DNA of 64,000 bases from UBA11872 sp965198285 (GCA_965198285.1 OZ240251.1:868001-932000), one strand, 5' to 3'; positions 8,144 to 17,714 are shown, counted from the first letter of the stretch. Numbers and translations: made by a program. The notes: generated from the letters alone by a model not told the origin.

Positions 8144-9388
8144 ATGCAACGCCCCATACGCACTGCCCTGATGCTGGCGGGCTCCGTCATCGCGCTCTGC
8201 CTCGTGTTCTCCATCGGCTTCGTCGCCGGCGCCACGGCGCTGGGACCTGGCACCCCACCCCCGCAGGTCGTCGCCGGTGATCCGCCGCCGGAACTCAAGG
8301 ACGACGTCGACGACGTTGACTTCGGACTGTTCTGGGAAGCCTGGCGCGTCCTTCAGGACAACTTCTACGACGGCCCGCTCGCCGCGGAGACCCTGCGCGA
8401 AGGCGCCATTCGTGGGCTGGCTGAGGCAACCGAAGATCCATACACCCTGTATCAGGACCCCGAGCAGGCCCGGCGGTCCAGCGCGCGTCTGTCCGGCTCC
8501 TTCGTAGGCGTCGGTATCCGCATTGAACTGCGCGACGGGCTGCCTTTCATTACCCAGCCGTTGCCGCAATCGCCGGCCGAGGCGGCAGGCATAGGAGTAA
8601 ACGAGTTCGTGTTGGCGGTTGACGGCGTTTCGACTGAAGGACTGTCGCTGTCGGAATTCGGTCAGCTCGTGCGCGGCGAGCGTGGTGTGCCGGTCACCCT
8701 CACACTGCGTCGCGAAAGCGAGACGACGGAACGCGACGTCACCATCGTGCGCGACCGGATCGTCGTGCAGTCGGTCACGACCAAAGTCTTCGACGACGTC
8801 GGCTACCTGCGAATCGCCAACTTCTCGTCCCGCACGTCCGGCGAAGTCCGCCGCGCCCTCAACGGATTCCAGACCGTCGGTGTCGAGCGGCTCGTGCTGG
8901 ATCTGCGCAACAACCCGGGCGGGCTGCTTGATGCCAGCGTCTCAGTGACCAGCCGCTTCCTCCCGGAAGGCGAACAAATCCTTCGCCGGGAAAGCCGCAA
9001 CGAGCCGCCGCACGTCTACAACGCCATTAGCGGCTTCCGCGACCTGCGAACCCCGCTGGTCGTCCTGGTAAACGCCGGCTCGGCCAGCGGCTCGGAGGTG
9101 TTCGCGGGCGCCCTGCAGGCACATGGTCGCGCCACACTGATCGGCGAACAAACGCACGGCAAGGGCTCCGTGCAGGAACTGCACAAGCTCTCTGACGGCT
9201 CCATCATGCGCGTCACCACCGGCATCTGGATCACTCCAGCCGGCGTCGCCCTGGCCGGCAGCGGCAGTGGCCTCACCCCGGACGTCGAGGTCGAGATGTC
9301 GGACGGCCCGGTCGGCGGCGACGACGATCCGGTGGTTGCGGCCGGTCTGGACGCGGTTCGCGCCCTGCCGCTGGACGTTAGCCGCTAG
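8144..9388 (+). CDS. S41-family C-terminal processing peptidase (Ctp) with PDZ domain
   Basis: A periplasmic/extracytoplasmic serine protease that trims or degrades proteins from their C-termini. Residues 8-30 form one N-terminal membrane segment. A PDZ domain (about 118-200, containing SFVGVGIRIE) binds substrate tails. The S41 core follows with the strand motif LDLRNNPGGLL, catalytic Ser315 in GSASGSE, Lys340 in THGKGSVQ and Gln344, matching the Ser-Lys dyad of Prc/CtpA. Length 414 is typical. It lies 93 bases after the second FtsE-like gene on the same strand. Ctp proteases often control peptidoglycan hydrolases, so proximity to ftsEX is meaningful but not proof. Its 3' end overlaps the convergent PASTA gene by 11 bases. 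Confidence 0.94.
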   Translation: MQRPIRTALMLAGSVIALCLVFSIGFVAGATALGPGTPPPQVVAGDPPPELKDDVDDVDFGLFWEAWRVLQDNFYDGPLAAETLREGAIRGLAEATEDPYTLYQDPEQARRSSARLSGSFVGVGIRIELRDGLPFITQPLPQSPAEAAGIGVNEFVLAVDGVSTEGLSLSEFGQLVRGERGVPVTLTLRRESETTERDVTIVRDRIVVQSVTTKVFDDVGYLRIANFSSRTSGEVRRALNGFQTVGVERLVLDLRNNPGGLLDASVSVTSRFLPEGEQILRRESRNEPPHVYNAISGFRDLRTPLVVLVNAGSASGSEVFAGALQAHGRATLIGEQTHGKGSVQELHKLSDGSIMRVTTGIWITPAGVALAGSGSGLTPDVEVEMSDGPVGGDDDPVVAAGLDAVRALPLDVSR

Positions 9389-10529
9389 CCGTCGGCGCCG
9401 GCGTTGGACTCGGGGCCGCGCCTGGGATCGCCACGATCAGACGCACGCCGAATCCCCGTGCAACCTTGGCCCCCGGACCCGGTTCCTGCCCGACCACAAT
9501 GTCGCCGGCCGCGCCCTCGGTCGGAATGCGGCGCATCGAGCCGATCAAAAGACCGTTGTCGAAAAGCGTCCGCTCGGCCGCGTCCACGGCATGTCCTACC
9601 AGCTCGGGAACCACCACCTCCCCAATGCGCACGACTGTGAGCTGCATCTCCGACCCGCTTGGCGCGGCCGCGCCGCTGGCGGGGACCTGCGCGGCCACCA
9701 CCCCGTTCGGTACCGAGTCGTCCTCAACATACGTGGTCTCGCCAACCGCAAGCCCCACCAACTCGATGGCTCGTCGCGCGTCGTCTTCCGCGCGTCCCAC
9801 GACAAGCGGAACCGACACGATCTCGACCCCGCGGCTGATCTGCAAGACGACCACGGAGCGCCGGTCCACCGTGGCGCCCGCCAGCGGCTCCTGGCCCAGC
9901 ACGGTTCCCGCGGGCACGTCCTCGTTGAAGGCGGCGACTTCGATCACCTGGAAACCCCGCTGGTCCAGACCGGCGCGCGCGTCCTCTGCCGGCAGCCCGA
10001 CGACATTAGGGAGCGGTGCCAGCGACGGTCCCCGGCTGACCGTCACGATCACCGGCTCCAGTCGCTGAGTCGACGTGCCGGCCGCGGGTTGCTGGCGGAT
10101 CACCAGCCCCACGGCCACCGTGTCGTCAAACGCCTCCTCAACCTGCGGCCGGAAGCCTGCGTCTTCCAGCAGTTTGCTCGCCGCCGCCGCGTCCAGGTTC
10201 ACGACCGACGGCACCTCCGCCACGTCGGCGTTTGGATCTTCACGGCGCGGGACCAGTTGCTCGTCGCTGCTCGGGACCGGCGCGCCCGGCTGGAGCAGCG
10301 CGCCGGCGTCGTCGGCCAGGTACTGCAGTCCGGCCAGCGGATCGGCCACGGCGGCCAGCACAATCATGAACACGGTCGCCGCGGCCCCCAGCGCCAGCGC
10401 CAGACCCCACACCGGTACGGTGGTCCGCCGAGTGTGCTGCCGGCCGGGGCGTCGCACCCTCCGCCGAGGACCACGCGCTGCGCGGACACGCGAAACAGGC
10501 CTCCGGCGCCGGCTAGCGACGCGGCTCAT
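9378..10529 (-). CDS. Membrane-anchored protein with four PASTA repeats, no kinase domain
   Basis: PASTA domains bind muropeptides or beta-lactam-like ligands outside the cell. The 383-residue product starts with an Arg-rich cytoplasmic tail (1-35), a transmembrane helix (about 43-62) and a short linker, then four PASTA units at about 104-167, 170-234, 237-301 and 304-368, each starting with a VPxVVG-like strand. A Pro/Thr/Ala tail ends the protein. Unlike PknB/PrkC or class A PBPs there is no kinase or transpeptidase domain, so it is a stand-alone wall-sensing or scaffolding protein. It lies 39 bases downstream of smc on the same strand and overlaps the convergent protease gene. Confidence 0.9.
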   Translation of the reverse strand: MSRVASRRRRPVSRVRAARGPRRRVRRPGRQHTRRTTVPVWGLALALGAAATVFMIVLAAVADPLAGLQYLADDAGALLQPGAPVPSSDEQLVPRREDPNADVAEVPSVVNLDAAAASKLLEDAGFRPQVEEAFDDTVAVGLVIRQQPAAGTSTQRLEPVIVTVSRGPSLAPLPNVVGLPAEDARAGLDQRGFQVIEVAAFNEDVPAGTVLGQEPLAGATVDRRSVVVLQISRGVEIVSVPLVVGRAEDDARRAIELVGLAVGETTYVEDDSVPNGVVAAQVPASGAAAPSGSEMQLTVVRIGEVVVPELVGHAVDAAERTLFDNGLLIGSMRRIPTEGAAGDIVVGQEPGPGAKVARGFGVRLIVAIPGAAPSPTPAPTASG

Positions 10530-10568
10530 GCAACTGGATCGTTGAGCCGAAGGTCGCGGGCCGTCGGC

Positions 10569-13500
10569 TCACGCCGCGCTGGCGGCATTTCGACGCTCCG
10601 CTGCGGCCGCGGTCGACGCGTGGACGTGGCCGTTGGTCCGCTGACCGTCGGTCGGACTACCGTCCAGGCTCAGCGACAGCAGTTCGGAGACGCCGTCTTC
10701 GCGCATCGTCACCCCGTAGACCGTGGAGGCCGCCTCAACCGTCAAGGCGTTGTGGGTGATGAGCAGAATCTGCGTCCGCTGGCTCAGGTCGTGAACCTGG
10801 CGGCAAAACCGCAGCACGTTCTGATCGTCCAGTGCGGCGTCCACTTCGTCCAGGACGCAGAACGGCGGCGGGCGGATTTTCAGCAGCGCCAGGATCAGCG
10901 CCGCCGCAACCAGCGCCCGCTCCCCGCCCGACAGCGCGGCCAGTTGCTGCGGCCGTTTGCCGGGCGTGCGCACCGAGAACTCCACCCCGGTCTGTTCGAT
11001 GTCGTTGGGCGACGTCAACGTCATGTGCGCCTCGCCGCCGCCAAACAGGTCCGTGAATGTCGTGCTGAACGCCGCGTTCATGGTCTCAAACGTCTCCATG
11101 AATTCAGCATGCAACTGATGTTGCAGGTCGCGCGCCAGCGTCTGCAGGTTGGTTTCGGCGCCCTCCAGGTCCGCGATTTGCTGCCGGGCGTCCTCGGCCC
11201 GGCCGCGTTCGCGCTCGTACTCCGCCGGCGCCAGCGGGTTGATCGGCCCTAGCCTGTCCAGCATCCGCCGCAGGTCGGCCGTCCGCCGTTCGATCTGACC
11301 GATGGGAGTCGCCGTCTTTTCCGCCTGCAGACGGTCGATACCCAGATCGTCGCGCGCCTGGGCCCGAATTTCAGCCCGTCGTTCCACCAGCCGCTCGGTC
11401 TCGCGCTGCGCCGCCGCCACGTCCGCCGTAGCCCGTGCCTGCTCCTCCGCTCGCCGTTCGGTCTGCATCTGGAGCCGCTGCAGGTCCAGGCGGGCTTCCA
11501 GCGCCTCGGTTTCCAGCCGGCGCACGCGCACGTCGTCAGGCTGCTGGTCGCTGTCGGAATCGCCGTCCATCTCGGCCAGGGCGGCGGTCGCGGCGTCGCG
11601 CGAACGCTCGGTTTCCAGGCGTTCGTGCTCAAGGGTGTCCGCCTCGGTCCGCGCCTCGGCCTCTGCCGTCGTTCGCTGGGCCGCCTGCGCTCGCAGTTCA
11701 GCGGCGCGGCGCTGGTTCACGCCCAGCGCGGCCTCCAGGGCTGCCAGCCGTGCCTCGGCCTGGGCCGTGCCGGCCGCGGCGCCGCCTGCCTGATCGAGGT
11801 CCTCGCTCAGACGCGCGACCTCGCGCTCGGATTCGTCAATCCGTGGCGCCAGCGCCTGCAGGCGCTGCTCGACCTCGACCAGGCGCTCGTGCGTGTCTCG
11901 CTGTTGTCCGCCGGTGGCCCGAGCTTCGCCGTCGAGCCGCTGGTGCCGTCGCGCGGCCTCGCTAGCCGCCGTGTGGGCGCGGTGGTGTGCGCGCGTCGCG
12001 TCGGCGCTGCCCGCTTGGGCGTCGAGCAGAGCCGCGTCCGCGGCACGCAAGGCCGTGGCTGCGGCCGCCGCGGTCGCTTCCATCTGCGGCTGCCGCTGTC
12101 GTGCCTCGCGCAGCGCCCGCTCCACGGCGCTGAGTCGCCTGCCGACATTCCGGTCCGCCGAATCGTGGACGCTCAGCCGAACGGTTCCGTCGACGTCGAT
12201 GGCGGCGCCGTCCAAGGTGACGATCTGATAGGTGGCAAGGTCGGAATGGTGCTGGCGCACACGTAGCGCGGCGCCCAGATTCGCGGCCACCAGCACGCGG
12301 TTCAGCAACCGTCGCACCAGATCCGCATCGGGGCCGGCGGCGTCCACCATGTCGGCCAGCGTGCCGCGCAGGCCCTCCGTCCGCTGTTCGACCAGGTCGC
12401 CTTCGTACGGCCATCCCCGGAACCCGACGGCTGGGCGCCAGCGCAGTCGCGTCAGACGTAGGTCATGCGCGGCGTCGCGCAGCCCGGACCCGTCCTCCGG
12501 CGTCGCCACCAGCAGCGTGTCGAGGCCGCCTGGAAATGCGGCTTCAAATAACCGAGCGGCGTCTGGGCTGCGTGGACGTATTCGATCTCGCAACCGACCA
12601 ATAACCGTGGCAGGCACGGCGGCTTGCAACGCTCGCAACGCCTCGTCCGTTCCGCCGGTCTGCGTGTGCGCGTCCTGCAGCGCGTCCAGTTCGCGCTCGA
12701 GCGAGGCGCTGGCTTCGGTGGCGGCGCGCAGGTCCGCTCGCGCCCTGGCCTCGGCGTGTTGCGCGGCTCGCGCCGCGTCCATCGCGGCTCGCTGCGTTCC
12801 GGCCGCCTCATCCAGCGTTGCCGTGGCCGCGTGGGCGTCACACTCCGCCGCGTGCGCGGACGCTCGCGTAGCCTCGGCCTGCTGGCGCGCATCGTCCGCC
12901 TGGCCCGCCAACCGCGCCAGCCTGGTCTCCAACGTCTCGCGTTCGCCGGACAGGTTCCGTCGCCGCTCGCGTAGCGATGCGCGCCGGTCGCGCGCGCTGG
13001 CGAGCTGGCTGGCCATTGTTTGCATCCGCTGCCGGCGTTCACGTTCCGGCGCCAGGGTTTCCAGCAGCCGCTGCCGCTCGCCTTGCACCTGCGCCATGTG
13101 CGCGTCCAATTCCGCCAGCGACTGCCGGGCGACCTGCGCTTCCTGCGCCAGCGCGTCGGCGCGCGCCGCCTGGCTCGCACTCCTCGCGCTCAGGTCGGCG
13201 TGTCGGCTCTCCAGGTGACCATGCCGTTCCACCAGCCTTGCGCGTTGCGTCGCACGCCGCGCGGCCGCTTGCCGAGCTTCCTCAAGCTGCCGCCGCGCGC
13301 CCGCGAGTTCCCGCTCCAGTTCACCGCTGTGCAGCGAAGCCTGGGCGGCCTGCCGGCGCAGTTCTTCCGCCGGTTCCGCCAGCAGCGCCGCCAGCTGGTC
13401 GCTGGCCTGTTGCTCGCGCGTTTCCGCGGTCTCGAGCTGTCGGTTCACCGTGAAGAGCCGGTGCTGTGCAAGCCTTGTTTGACCGTCGCGCAGTTCGCGT

Positions 13501-14156
13501 TGCAGGTCCGATCCGCGCTCGGCGACCTGGGCCTGCTGGTGCAAGGTGTCCAGCCGGGACGCGACCTCCGCCGCCAGGTCGCGCAGACGCTGGAGATTGC
13601 GCCGCGTCTCCGTCAGGCGGCGCCATGCCTGATCCCGTCGCGCATAGAACCGGGCCACCCCCGCCGCTTCTTCCAGAAACGCCCGCCGATCCTCAGGACG
13701 CTGCTGCAACATCTGATCGACCTGGCCCTGATTGATCACCGAGTGCCCGCCGTGGCTTGCGGCCCCTGCGCTCATCAGGTCCAGCACGTCCCGCAGGCGG
13801 ACCCGCGCCCCGTTGATCGTGTACTCCGACGCGCCCGACCTGAACAAACGCCGCCCGATTACGACCTCGCTGAACTCCGTGGGCAGCCAGTCGGCGGCGT
13901 TGTCAAAGGTCAGTCGCACGTCGGCCATGCCGGTCCGCGACCGCGACTCCGAGCCCCCGAAAATGACGTCCTCCGCCCGGCGGATGCGTAGCAGGCGCGG
14001 AGTCTGTTCGCCCATTGCCCAGCGGATGGCGTCCGAGAGGTTGCTCTTGCCCGCACCGTTCGGCCCCACGATGGCCGTCACGCCGGGCCGAAACTCCAGC
14101 GTCGTGCGCCGCGGGAACGTCTTGAACCCCTGAAGTTCAATCCGCTGCAGGTACAT
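10569..14156 (-). CDS. smc: Chromosome segregation ATPase SMC
   Basis: SMC dimers with ScpAB organise and condense the chromosome. The 1195-residue protein has the canonical plan: N-terminal Walker A GPNGAGKSN (31-39), a long Arg/Ala/Glu-rich coiled coil, a hinge around residues 500-660 (including VIGRLRDRI and PGGLDTLLVATP), the returning coiled coil, and the C-terminal head with signature LSGGERAL near 1075 and Walker B VLDEVDAALD near 1100. Length matches bacterial SMC. The start codon lies within the 3' end of rnc (20-base overlap), so smc is translationally coupled to RNase III, a common bacterial order (rnc-smc). Confidence 0.96.
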   Translation of the reverse strand: MYLQRIELQGFKTFPRRTTLEFRPGVTAIVGPNGAGKSNLSDAIRWAMGEQTPRLLRIRRAEDVIFGGSESRSRTGMADVRLTFDNAADWLPTEFSEVVIGRRLFRSGASEYTINGARVRLRDVLDLMSAGAASHGGHSVINQGQVDQMLQQRPEDRRAFLEEAAGVARFYARRDQAWRRLTETRRNLQRLRDLAAEVASRLDTLHQQAQVAERGSDLQRELRDGQTRLAQHRLFTVNRQLETAETREQQASDQLAALLAEPAEELRRQAAQASLHSGELERELAGARRQLEEARQAAARRATQRARLVERHGHLESRHADLSARSASQAARADALAQEAQVARQSLAELDAHMAQVQGERQRLLETLAPERERRQRMQTMASQLASARDRRASLRERRRNLSGERETLETRLARLAGQADDARQQAEATRASAHAAECDAHAATATLDEAAGTQRAAMDAARAAQHAEARARADLRAATEASASLERELDALQDAHTQTGGTDEALRALQAAVPATVIGRLRDRIRPRSPDAARLFEAAFPGGLDTLLVATPEDGSGLRDAAHDLRLTRLRWRPAVGFRGWPYEGDLVEQRTEGLRGTLADMVDAAGPDADLVRRLLNRVLVAANLGAALRVRQHHSDLATYQIVTLDGAAIDVDGTVRLSVHDSADRNVGRRLSAVERALREARQRQPQMEATAAAAATALRAADAALLDAQAGSADATRAHHRAHTAASEAARRHQRLDGEARATGGQQRDTHERLVEVEQRLQALAPRIDESEREVARLSEDLDQAGGAAAGTAQAEARLAALEAALGVNQRRAAELRAQAAQRTTAEAEARTEADTLEHERLETERSRDAATAALAEMDGDSDSDQQPDDVRVRRLETEALEARLDLQRLQMQTERRAEEQARATADVAAAQRETERLVERRAEIRAQARDDLGIDRLQAEKTATPIGQIERRTADLRRMLDRLGPINPLAPAEYERERGRAEDARQQIADLEGAETNLQTLARDLQHQLHAEFMETFETMNAAFSTTFTDLFGGGEAHMTLTSPNDIEQTGVEFSVRTPGKRPQQLAALSGGERALVAAALILALLKIRPPPFCVLDEVDAALDDQNVLRFCRQVHDLSQRTQILLITHNALTVEAASTVYGVTMREDGVSELLSLSLDGSPTDGQRTNGHVHASTAAAAERRNAASAA

Positions 14157-14880
14157 CCGTCACACCTTCGGCGTCATCTATCGCCGTCAGGGCCGCGCAC
14201 GCGGCCGCCTGTTCCGCACGCTGCTTACTTGAGCCTTGGCCCGAGGCCAGCACCGCGTCGCCGGCTCGAACCGCCATCGTGAACAGTCGGTGGTGGTCAG
14301 GACCCTGCACGGATACCAGCTCGTATGCGGGCGTTGCGCTCTGCTGGGACTGCAGGAGTTCCTGCAGTTGCGATTTGAAGTCCTTGGCCGGGCCTTCCCA
14401 ACCGTAGCGGTCGAGCTCGCGGATCAGGATGGGGCTCAGCAGCTCGCGCAGCACGTCGAGCCCCTGATCCAGGTAGACCGCGCCCAGCACCGCTTCCAAC
14501 GTCCGCCCAAGCACGCTTGCGCGCGTGCGGCCTCCGCTAAGGTCCTCGCCGCGTCCCAGCTGAACGAACTCGCCCAGTCCCAATTCCTCGCCAATTTCGC
14601 CCAACGACGCCAGGTTCACCAGGGACGCCCGCGCGTGCGTTAGCCGGCCTTCCGCGCGGTCCGGGTAGCGCCGGTACAACAGTTCCGCGGTCACCAGGCC
14701 CAGCGCCGCGTCGCCCAGAAACTCCAGGCGCTCATTGCAGTCCGCGTCCGCCAGGTCGGCTTCGTTGACGAGCGATCGGTGCACCAGGGCCTGCGCCAGC
14801 AATGACTGTTCCTTGAACTGAATGCCCAGGCGCGCCTGCAAACGCTCCAGCGTCGCGTCGTCGAGTTCCAGATTCGCCAT
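14137..14880 (-). CDS. rnc: Ribonuclease III
   Basis: RNase III cleaves double-stranded RNA, including rRNA precursors. The 247-residue protein has the endonuclease domain with signature NERLEFLGD (49-57; metal ligand Asp57), the second acidic residue Glu129 in RTLEAVLGAVY, and a C-terminal double-stranded RNA-binding domain from about 165 (DFKSQLQELLQ...) to about 235. It is first in the rnc-smc-PASTA run and overlaps smc. The ATG at 14880 gives the usual family N-terminus. Confidence 0.96.
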   Translation of the reverse strand: MANLELDDATLERLQARLGIQFKEQSLLAQALVHRSLVNEADLADADCNERLEFLGDAALGLVTAELLYRRYPDRAEGRLTHARASLVNLASLGEIGEELGLGEFVQLGRGEDLSGGRTRASVLGRTLEAVLGAVYLDQGLDVLRELLSPILIRELDRYGWEGPAKDFKSQLQELLQSQQSATPAYELVSVQGPDHHRLFTMAVRAGDAVLASGQGSSKQRAEQAAACAALTAIDDAEGVTDVPAAD

Positions 14881-15013
14881 GACTCAGGCGCGCGCTGATC
14901 GGCAGTGCCGGAAGAGTCGGTGAGCTACGGAACTGGCGTCGGAACGGCCCGCGGGAGTGGGCTGGAGGAGGCGTGTCGCGTTCAGCGCGGCCGTGCCTCC
15001 TCTCGCCTCCCGA

Positions 15014-15970
15014 TCATGCGCTCTGCGCGGCGGCCTGTTCCTGCACGCTCAGACACCACCCACGATACTTCGCCGAGCGGCCGCGCACGATGTCGAAATA
15101 GATGTCCTGCAAGGCACCGGTCACCGGACCGATCTCCCCGTCGCCAATGATGCGTCCGTCGACTTCCCGCACCGGCGAGATCTGCGCGCCCGTCCCCACC
15201 AGGAACAGCTCGTCCGCGATATACAGCTCCGTACGGTCGATCGGCCGCTCGATGGTCTCGATCCCCAGGTCGTCAAGCGCAATCTGCATCACCGTGGCGC
15301 GCGTCACGCCTTCCAGGATGTCCTCGCTCAGCGACGGCGTCAGCAGCTTGCCGTGTCGCACGATGAACAGGTTCTCGCCCGAACCCTCGCTCACGTGGCC
15401 GTCGTGCGTCAGCATGATCGCCTCGTCGAACCCGGCTTCCAGCGCTTCCGTCTTGGCCAGCGACGAGTTGACGTAAATCCCGGTCACCTTGCCCCGCGCC
15501 GGGATCATGTTGTCGTTGACCCGCCGCCAGGCTGAGATCGTGCAGCGGATCGGCTTCTCGATGTCCAGGTAGTTGCCGAACGGCAGCGCGAACAGCGTGA
15601 ACCCGTTCTCGATCGGCCGCAGGCCGTCCGGCCCCATCGCCACCATGTTCAGCCCGACCTGCAGCGCGCTCTTGAACGCCAGCGGCCGCACGTAGACATC
15701 CTCGCGGAACTTGCCGGCCCTGAGCACGTTGACGCAGATCTCCACCAGCTCGTCGACCGAATAGTCGATGCCGATCCGCAGGATTCGGCCCGACTGGTGC
15801 ATGCGCTCGAAATGCTCGCGTACGCGGAACAGCAGCAACTGCTCCTCGTCGTCGTCCCAGTAGGCGCGGATCCCCTCGAACACGCCGGTCCCATAGTTCA
15901 GCGCGTGCGTCATCACGCTGACCTTGGCGTCCGCCAGATCCATGTATTCGCCGTTAAGAAACGCTTGCAT
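15014..15970 (-). CDS. ilvE: Branched-chain amino acid aminotransferase
   Basis: A PLP-dependent fold type IV aminotransferase that makes Leu, Ile and Val from their 2-oxo acids, or degrades them. Length 318 residues, normal for IlvE. The catalytic lysine is Lys161 in RGKVTGIY; the cofactor-phosphate region EGSGENLF (195-202) and the early substrate motif HALNYGTGVFEGIR are present. The start ATG follows a G-rich stretch that can act as ribosome binding site. It is separated from rnc by about 130 bases on the same strand. D-amino acid transaminase and 4-amino-4-deoxychorismate lyase share the fold, but the YGTGVFEGIRAY motif favours IlvE. Confidence 0.93.
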   Translation of the reverse strand: MQAFLNGEYMDLADAKVSVMTHALNYGTGVFEGIRAYWDDDEEQLLLFRVREHFERMHQSGRILRIGIDYSVDELVEICVNVLRAGKFREDVYVRPLAFKSALQVGLNMVAMGPDGLRPIENGFTLFALPFGNYLDIEKPIRCTISAWRRVNDNMIPARGKVTGIYVNSSLAKTEALEAGFDEAIMLTHDGHVSEGSGENLFIVRHGKLLTPSLSEDILEGVTRATVMQIALDDLGIETIERPIDRTELYIADELFLVGTGAQISPVREVDGRIIGDGEIGPVTGALQDIYFDIVRGRSAKYRGWCLSVQEQAAAQSA

Positions 15971-16051
15971 GAGAACCCCCGCCGAGGGGCTGACGCCCGC
16001 GGAACATGCCCGGCCGCGCGACGGTTACCTCACCGTCGCGGACGGGCCGAA

Positions 16052-16118
16052 TGGTATCACCGAGCCTGCGCCGGGCCGCAGTCTGAGGCGGCCCGTGTCG
16101 AGCCACTCCGTTGCACCA
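16052..16118. repeat. Possible degenerate copy of the 18.6-kb interspersed repeat
   Basis: The stretch between ilvE and hepT contains GCAGTCT followed by CCGTGTCGAGCCACTCC, which resembles the right half of the element at 18556-18633 (GCAGTCT...GCCGTGTCGAACCACACC). The left half is poorly matched. Similarity was judged by eye and may be fortuitous. Confidence 0.3.
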
Positions 16119-16184
16119 CCCCTGCTCCAGCAGCTCCCGCGCCGGGTACTCGACATGATGGAACTCGATGAGTTTTCCGCGTGG

Positions 16185-16556
16185 TCAGGGGCTCTCCCTG
16201 CGCGAGTCTTCCAGCATCTTTCGCAGCTGCGGCAGCATGTTTGGGATCGCATCTTGAATTATCGACCAGACAATGACGTCACTAATGTGCAAGTAGGAGT
16301 GTGCGAGGCGGTTTCGGACCCCTACGACTGCGCGCCAGGGAATCATCGGATACGACTCACGAACCTCGGCTGGGATGTTTGTCGCCGCCTCACCAATCAG
16401 TTGGATGTTGCGCAACGTGGCGTCATAGGTGAGACCGTCGGCCACAAAGGCGTCCTGATCCAATCCATCGGTATACGACATGACTTTCTCGGCGAACTCA
16501 ATCATGTCCTGAACGTATAGATCCCAGCCGCGCCCGTCGTCGCGGGTCTCAGACAT
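16185..16556 (-). CDS. hepT: HepT-like HEPN ribonuclease toxin
   Basis: A 123-residue all-helical HEPN-family protein (DUF86). The toxin motif R-x4-H-x-Y is present as Arg81, His86, Tyr88 in RNRLAHSY, the active site of HEPN RNases. It overlaps the upstream nucleotidyltransferase gene by 8 bases. In characterised HepT/MntA pairs the small nucleotidyltransferase AMPylates the HepT tyrosine and thereby silences it; this pair has all residues needed for that scheme. Such modules act as toxin-antitoxin or phage-defence units. Confidence 0.9.
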   Translation of the reverse strand: MSETRDDGRGWDLYVQDMIEFAEKVMSYTDGLDQDAFVADGLTYDATLRNIQLIGEAATNIPAEVRESYPMIPWRAVVGVRNRLAHSYLHISDVIVWSIIQDAIPNMLPQLRKMLEDSRRESP

Positions 16557-16839
16557 CCATGGCTTCCCGTTCCACGCGCGGGCGCATCTCGGCCCGCACG
16601 TCCTCCCGGGTCACCATCTCCACCGGTCGCTGTAGCAGGTCTTCCAGGTAGAACTGGGCGCCGAAGTAGGTTCGCCAGTTCGGGGCAGCGTCGAACCGGA
16701 CCAGGATGTCCACGTCGCTTCCGTCCGTCGCCTGATCCCGCGCGAACGAGCCGAACAAGGCAAGCTCCACCACGCCGAACCGCTCCGCCAGCGTCGGCCG
16801 GTGGGCGCGCAGCGCGTCCAACACCTCCGCTCGGGTCAT
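16549..16839 (-). CDS. mntA: MntA-like minimal nucleotidyltransferase antitoxin
   Basis: A 96-residue minimal nucleotidyltransferase of the polymerase-beta superfamily. The catalytic pattern GSFARD (30-35) followed by SDVDILV (41-47) supplies the metal-binding aspartates Asp42 and Asp44. It is the first gene of a two-gene operon with hepT. By analogy it transfers AMP to the HepT toxin. Located between ilvE and a GNAT gene, at the edge of the accessory region. Confidence 0.9.
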   Translation of the reverse strand: MTRAEVLDALRAHRPTLAERFGVVELALFGSFARDQATDGSDVDILVRFDAAPNWRTYFGAQFYLEDLLQRPVEMVTREDVRAEMRPRVEREAMDV

Positions 16840-16991
16840 GCAGTCACCCCGTCTCCATCATCACCTTCGACGAGACTGGCAGAAGCGGCCAACCTCAGCC
16901 TCATCTACCCGTCGCCAACGCCATCTGACACCCACACAGCCCCATGCGCCAGCACACACCAGCCAGCCTAGCCCAGGCCGTCAGCTAGCCT

Positions 16992-17531
16992 TCATTCGTA
17001 GCCAGCCGGAACCGCTGCCTCGAAGACCTGCCGCCGCATGAACACCAGGTCGCCCCGCAGATCAAAGCTCTCGTAATACCGCTCGAATCCCCACTTCGCG
17101 TACAGCCGTCGTGCGTTCTCGTTCGGCCGATCCACCCCGATCGAAACGTGCGTGCATCCGCGCTCCGAGGCCAGCGCCGACGCGCTGCGCACCAGCCCCT
17201 CCGCCACGCCCAGCCGCCGGAACTCCGGCATCACCACCAGCGTATGCACATAGACCACCGCCAGCCCGGCCTCGATTTCAGGGTCGATGTGCCGCAGCCG
17301 CACCCAGAGTTGCCCGATGGCATGACCGTTGAAATTCGCCACCAGCCCCCGCTGCACCCCATCCGCCTGCTCGCGGAAATAGCGCCGCAGATGCCGCAAC
17401 CGCGCGGTGGTGCCCTTGGGCCCCCACAGGTCGCTCAGCCGGCGCAGCTCGTCCACCCGCGCCGTCCGCAGGGTGACAGGCACATCGATCGTGACCAGAT
17501 GCCGACCGTCCGCCGCCCGTTCCACGCTCAT
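16992..17531 (-). CDS. GNAT-family N-acetyltransferase
   Basis: A 179-residue acetyltransferase. The acetyl-CoA pyrophosphate-binding motif is in VVMPEFRRLGVAEGLV (R-x-x-G-x-A type), followed by the motif-B strand/helix with NARRLYAKWGFERYY, typical of GNAT proteins. The ATG at 17531 is preceded by a good Shine-Dalgarno GGGAGAGG. The substrate is unknown. It is a single gene, divergent from the nitrilase at 17715. Confidence 0.85.
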   Translation of the reverse strand: MSVERAADGRHLVTIDVPVTLRTARVDELRRLSDLWGPKGTTARLRHLRRYFREQADGVQRGLVANFNGHAIGQLWVRLRHIDPEIEAGLAVVYVHTLVVMPEFRRLGVAEGLVRSASALASERGCTHVSIGVDRPNENARRLYAKWGFERYYESFDLRGDLVFMRRQVFEAAVPAGYE

Positions 17532-17714
17532 CGCCTCTCCCGCGCCTGGAAGCCGTAGGAGCGTACTTCGTTCCGACTTCGCCTGACCGCCAAGTTCAAG
17601 AGGCGGAACCCGGCGTAAGGCGCGCCGGTCGGAACACCGCTTCGAACGGCGCGCAAGCTATCCATCACCGTGCGAGCCTTACCGGCCACCTGAAACCCTG
17701 AGACTGAAACGCTG

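Noticed and set aside
9267..11252. A 661-codon plus-strand frame opposite the PASTA and smc genes
   Set aside because: Shadow of the minus-strand genes; low-complexity Arg/Pro/Ala text, no family.
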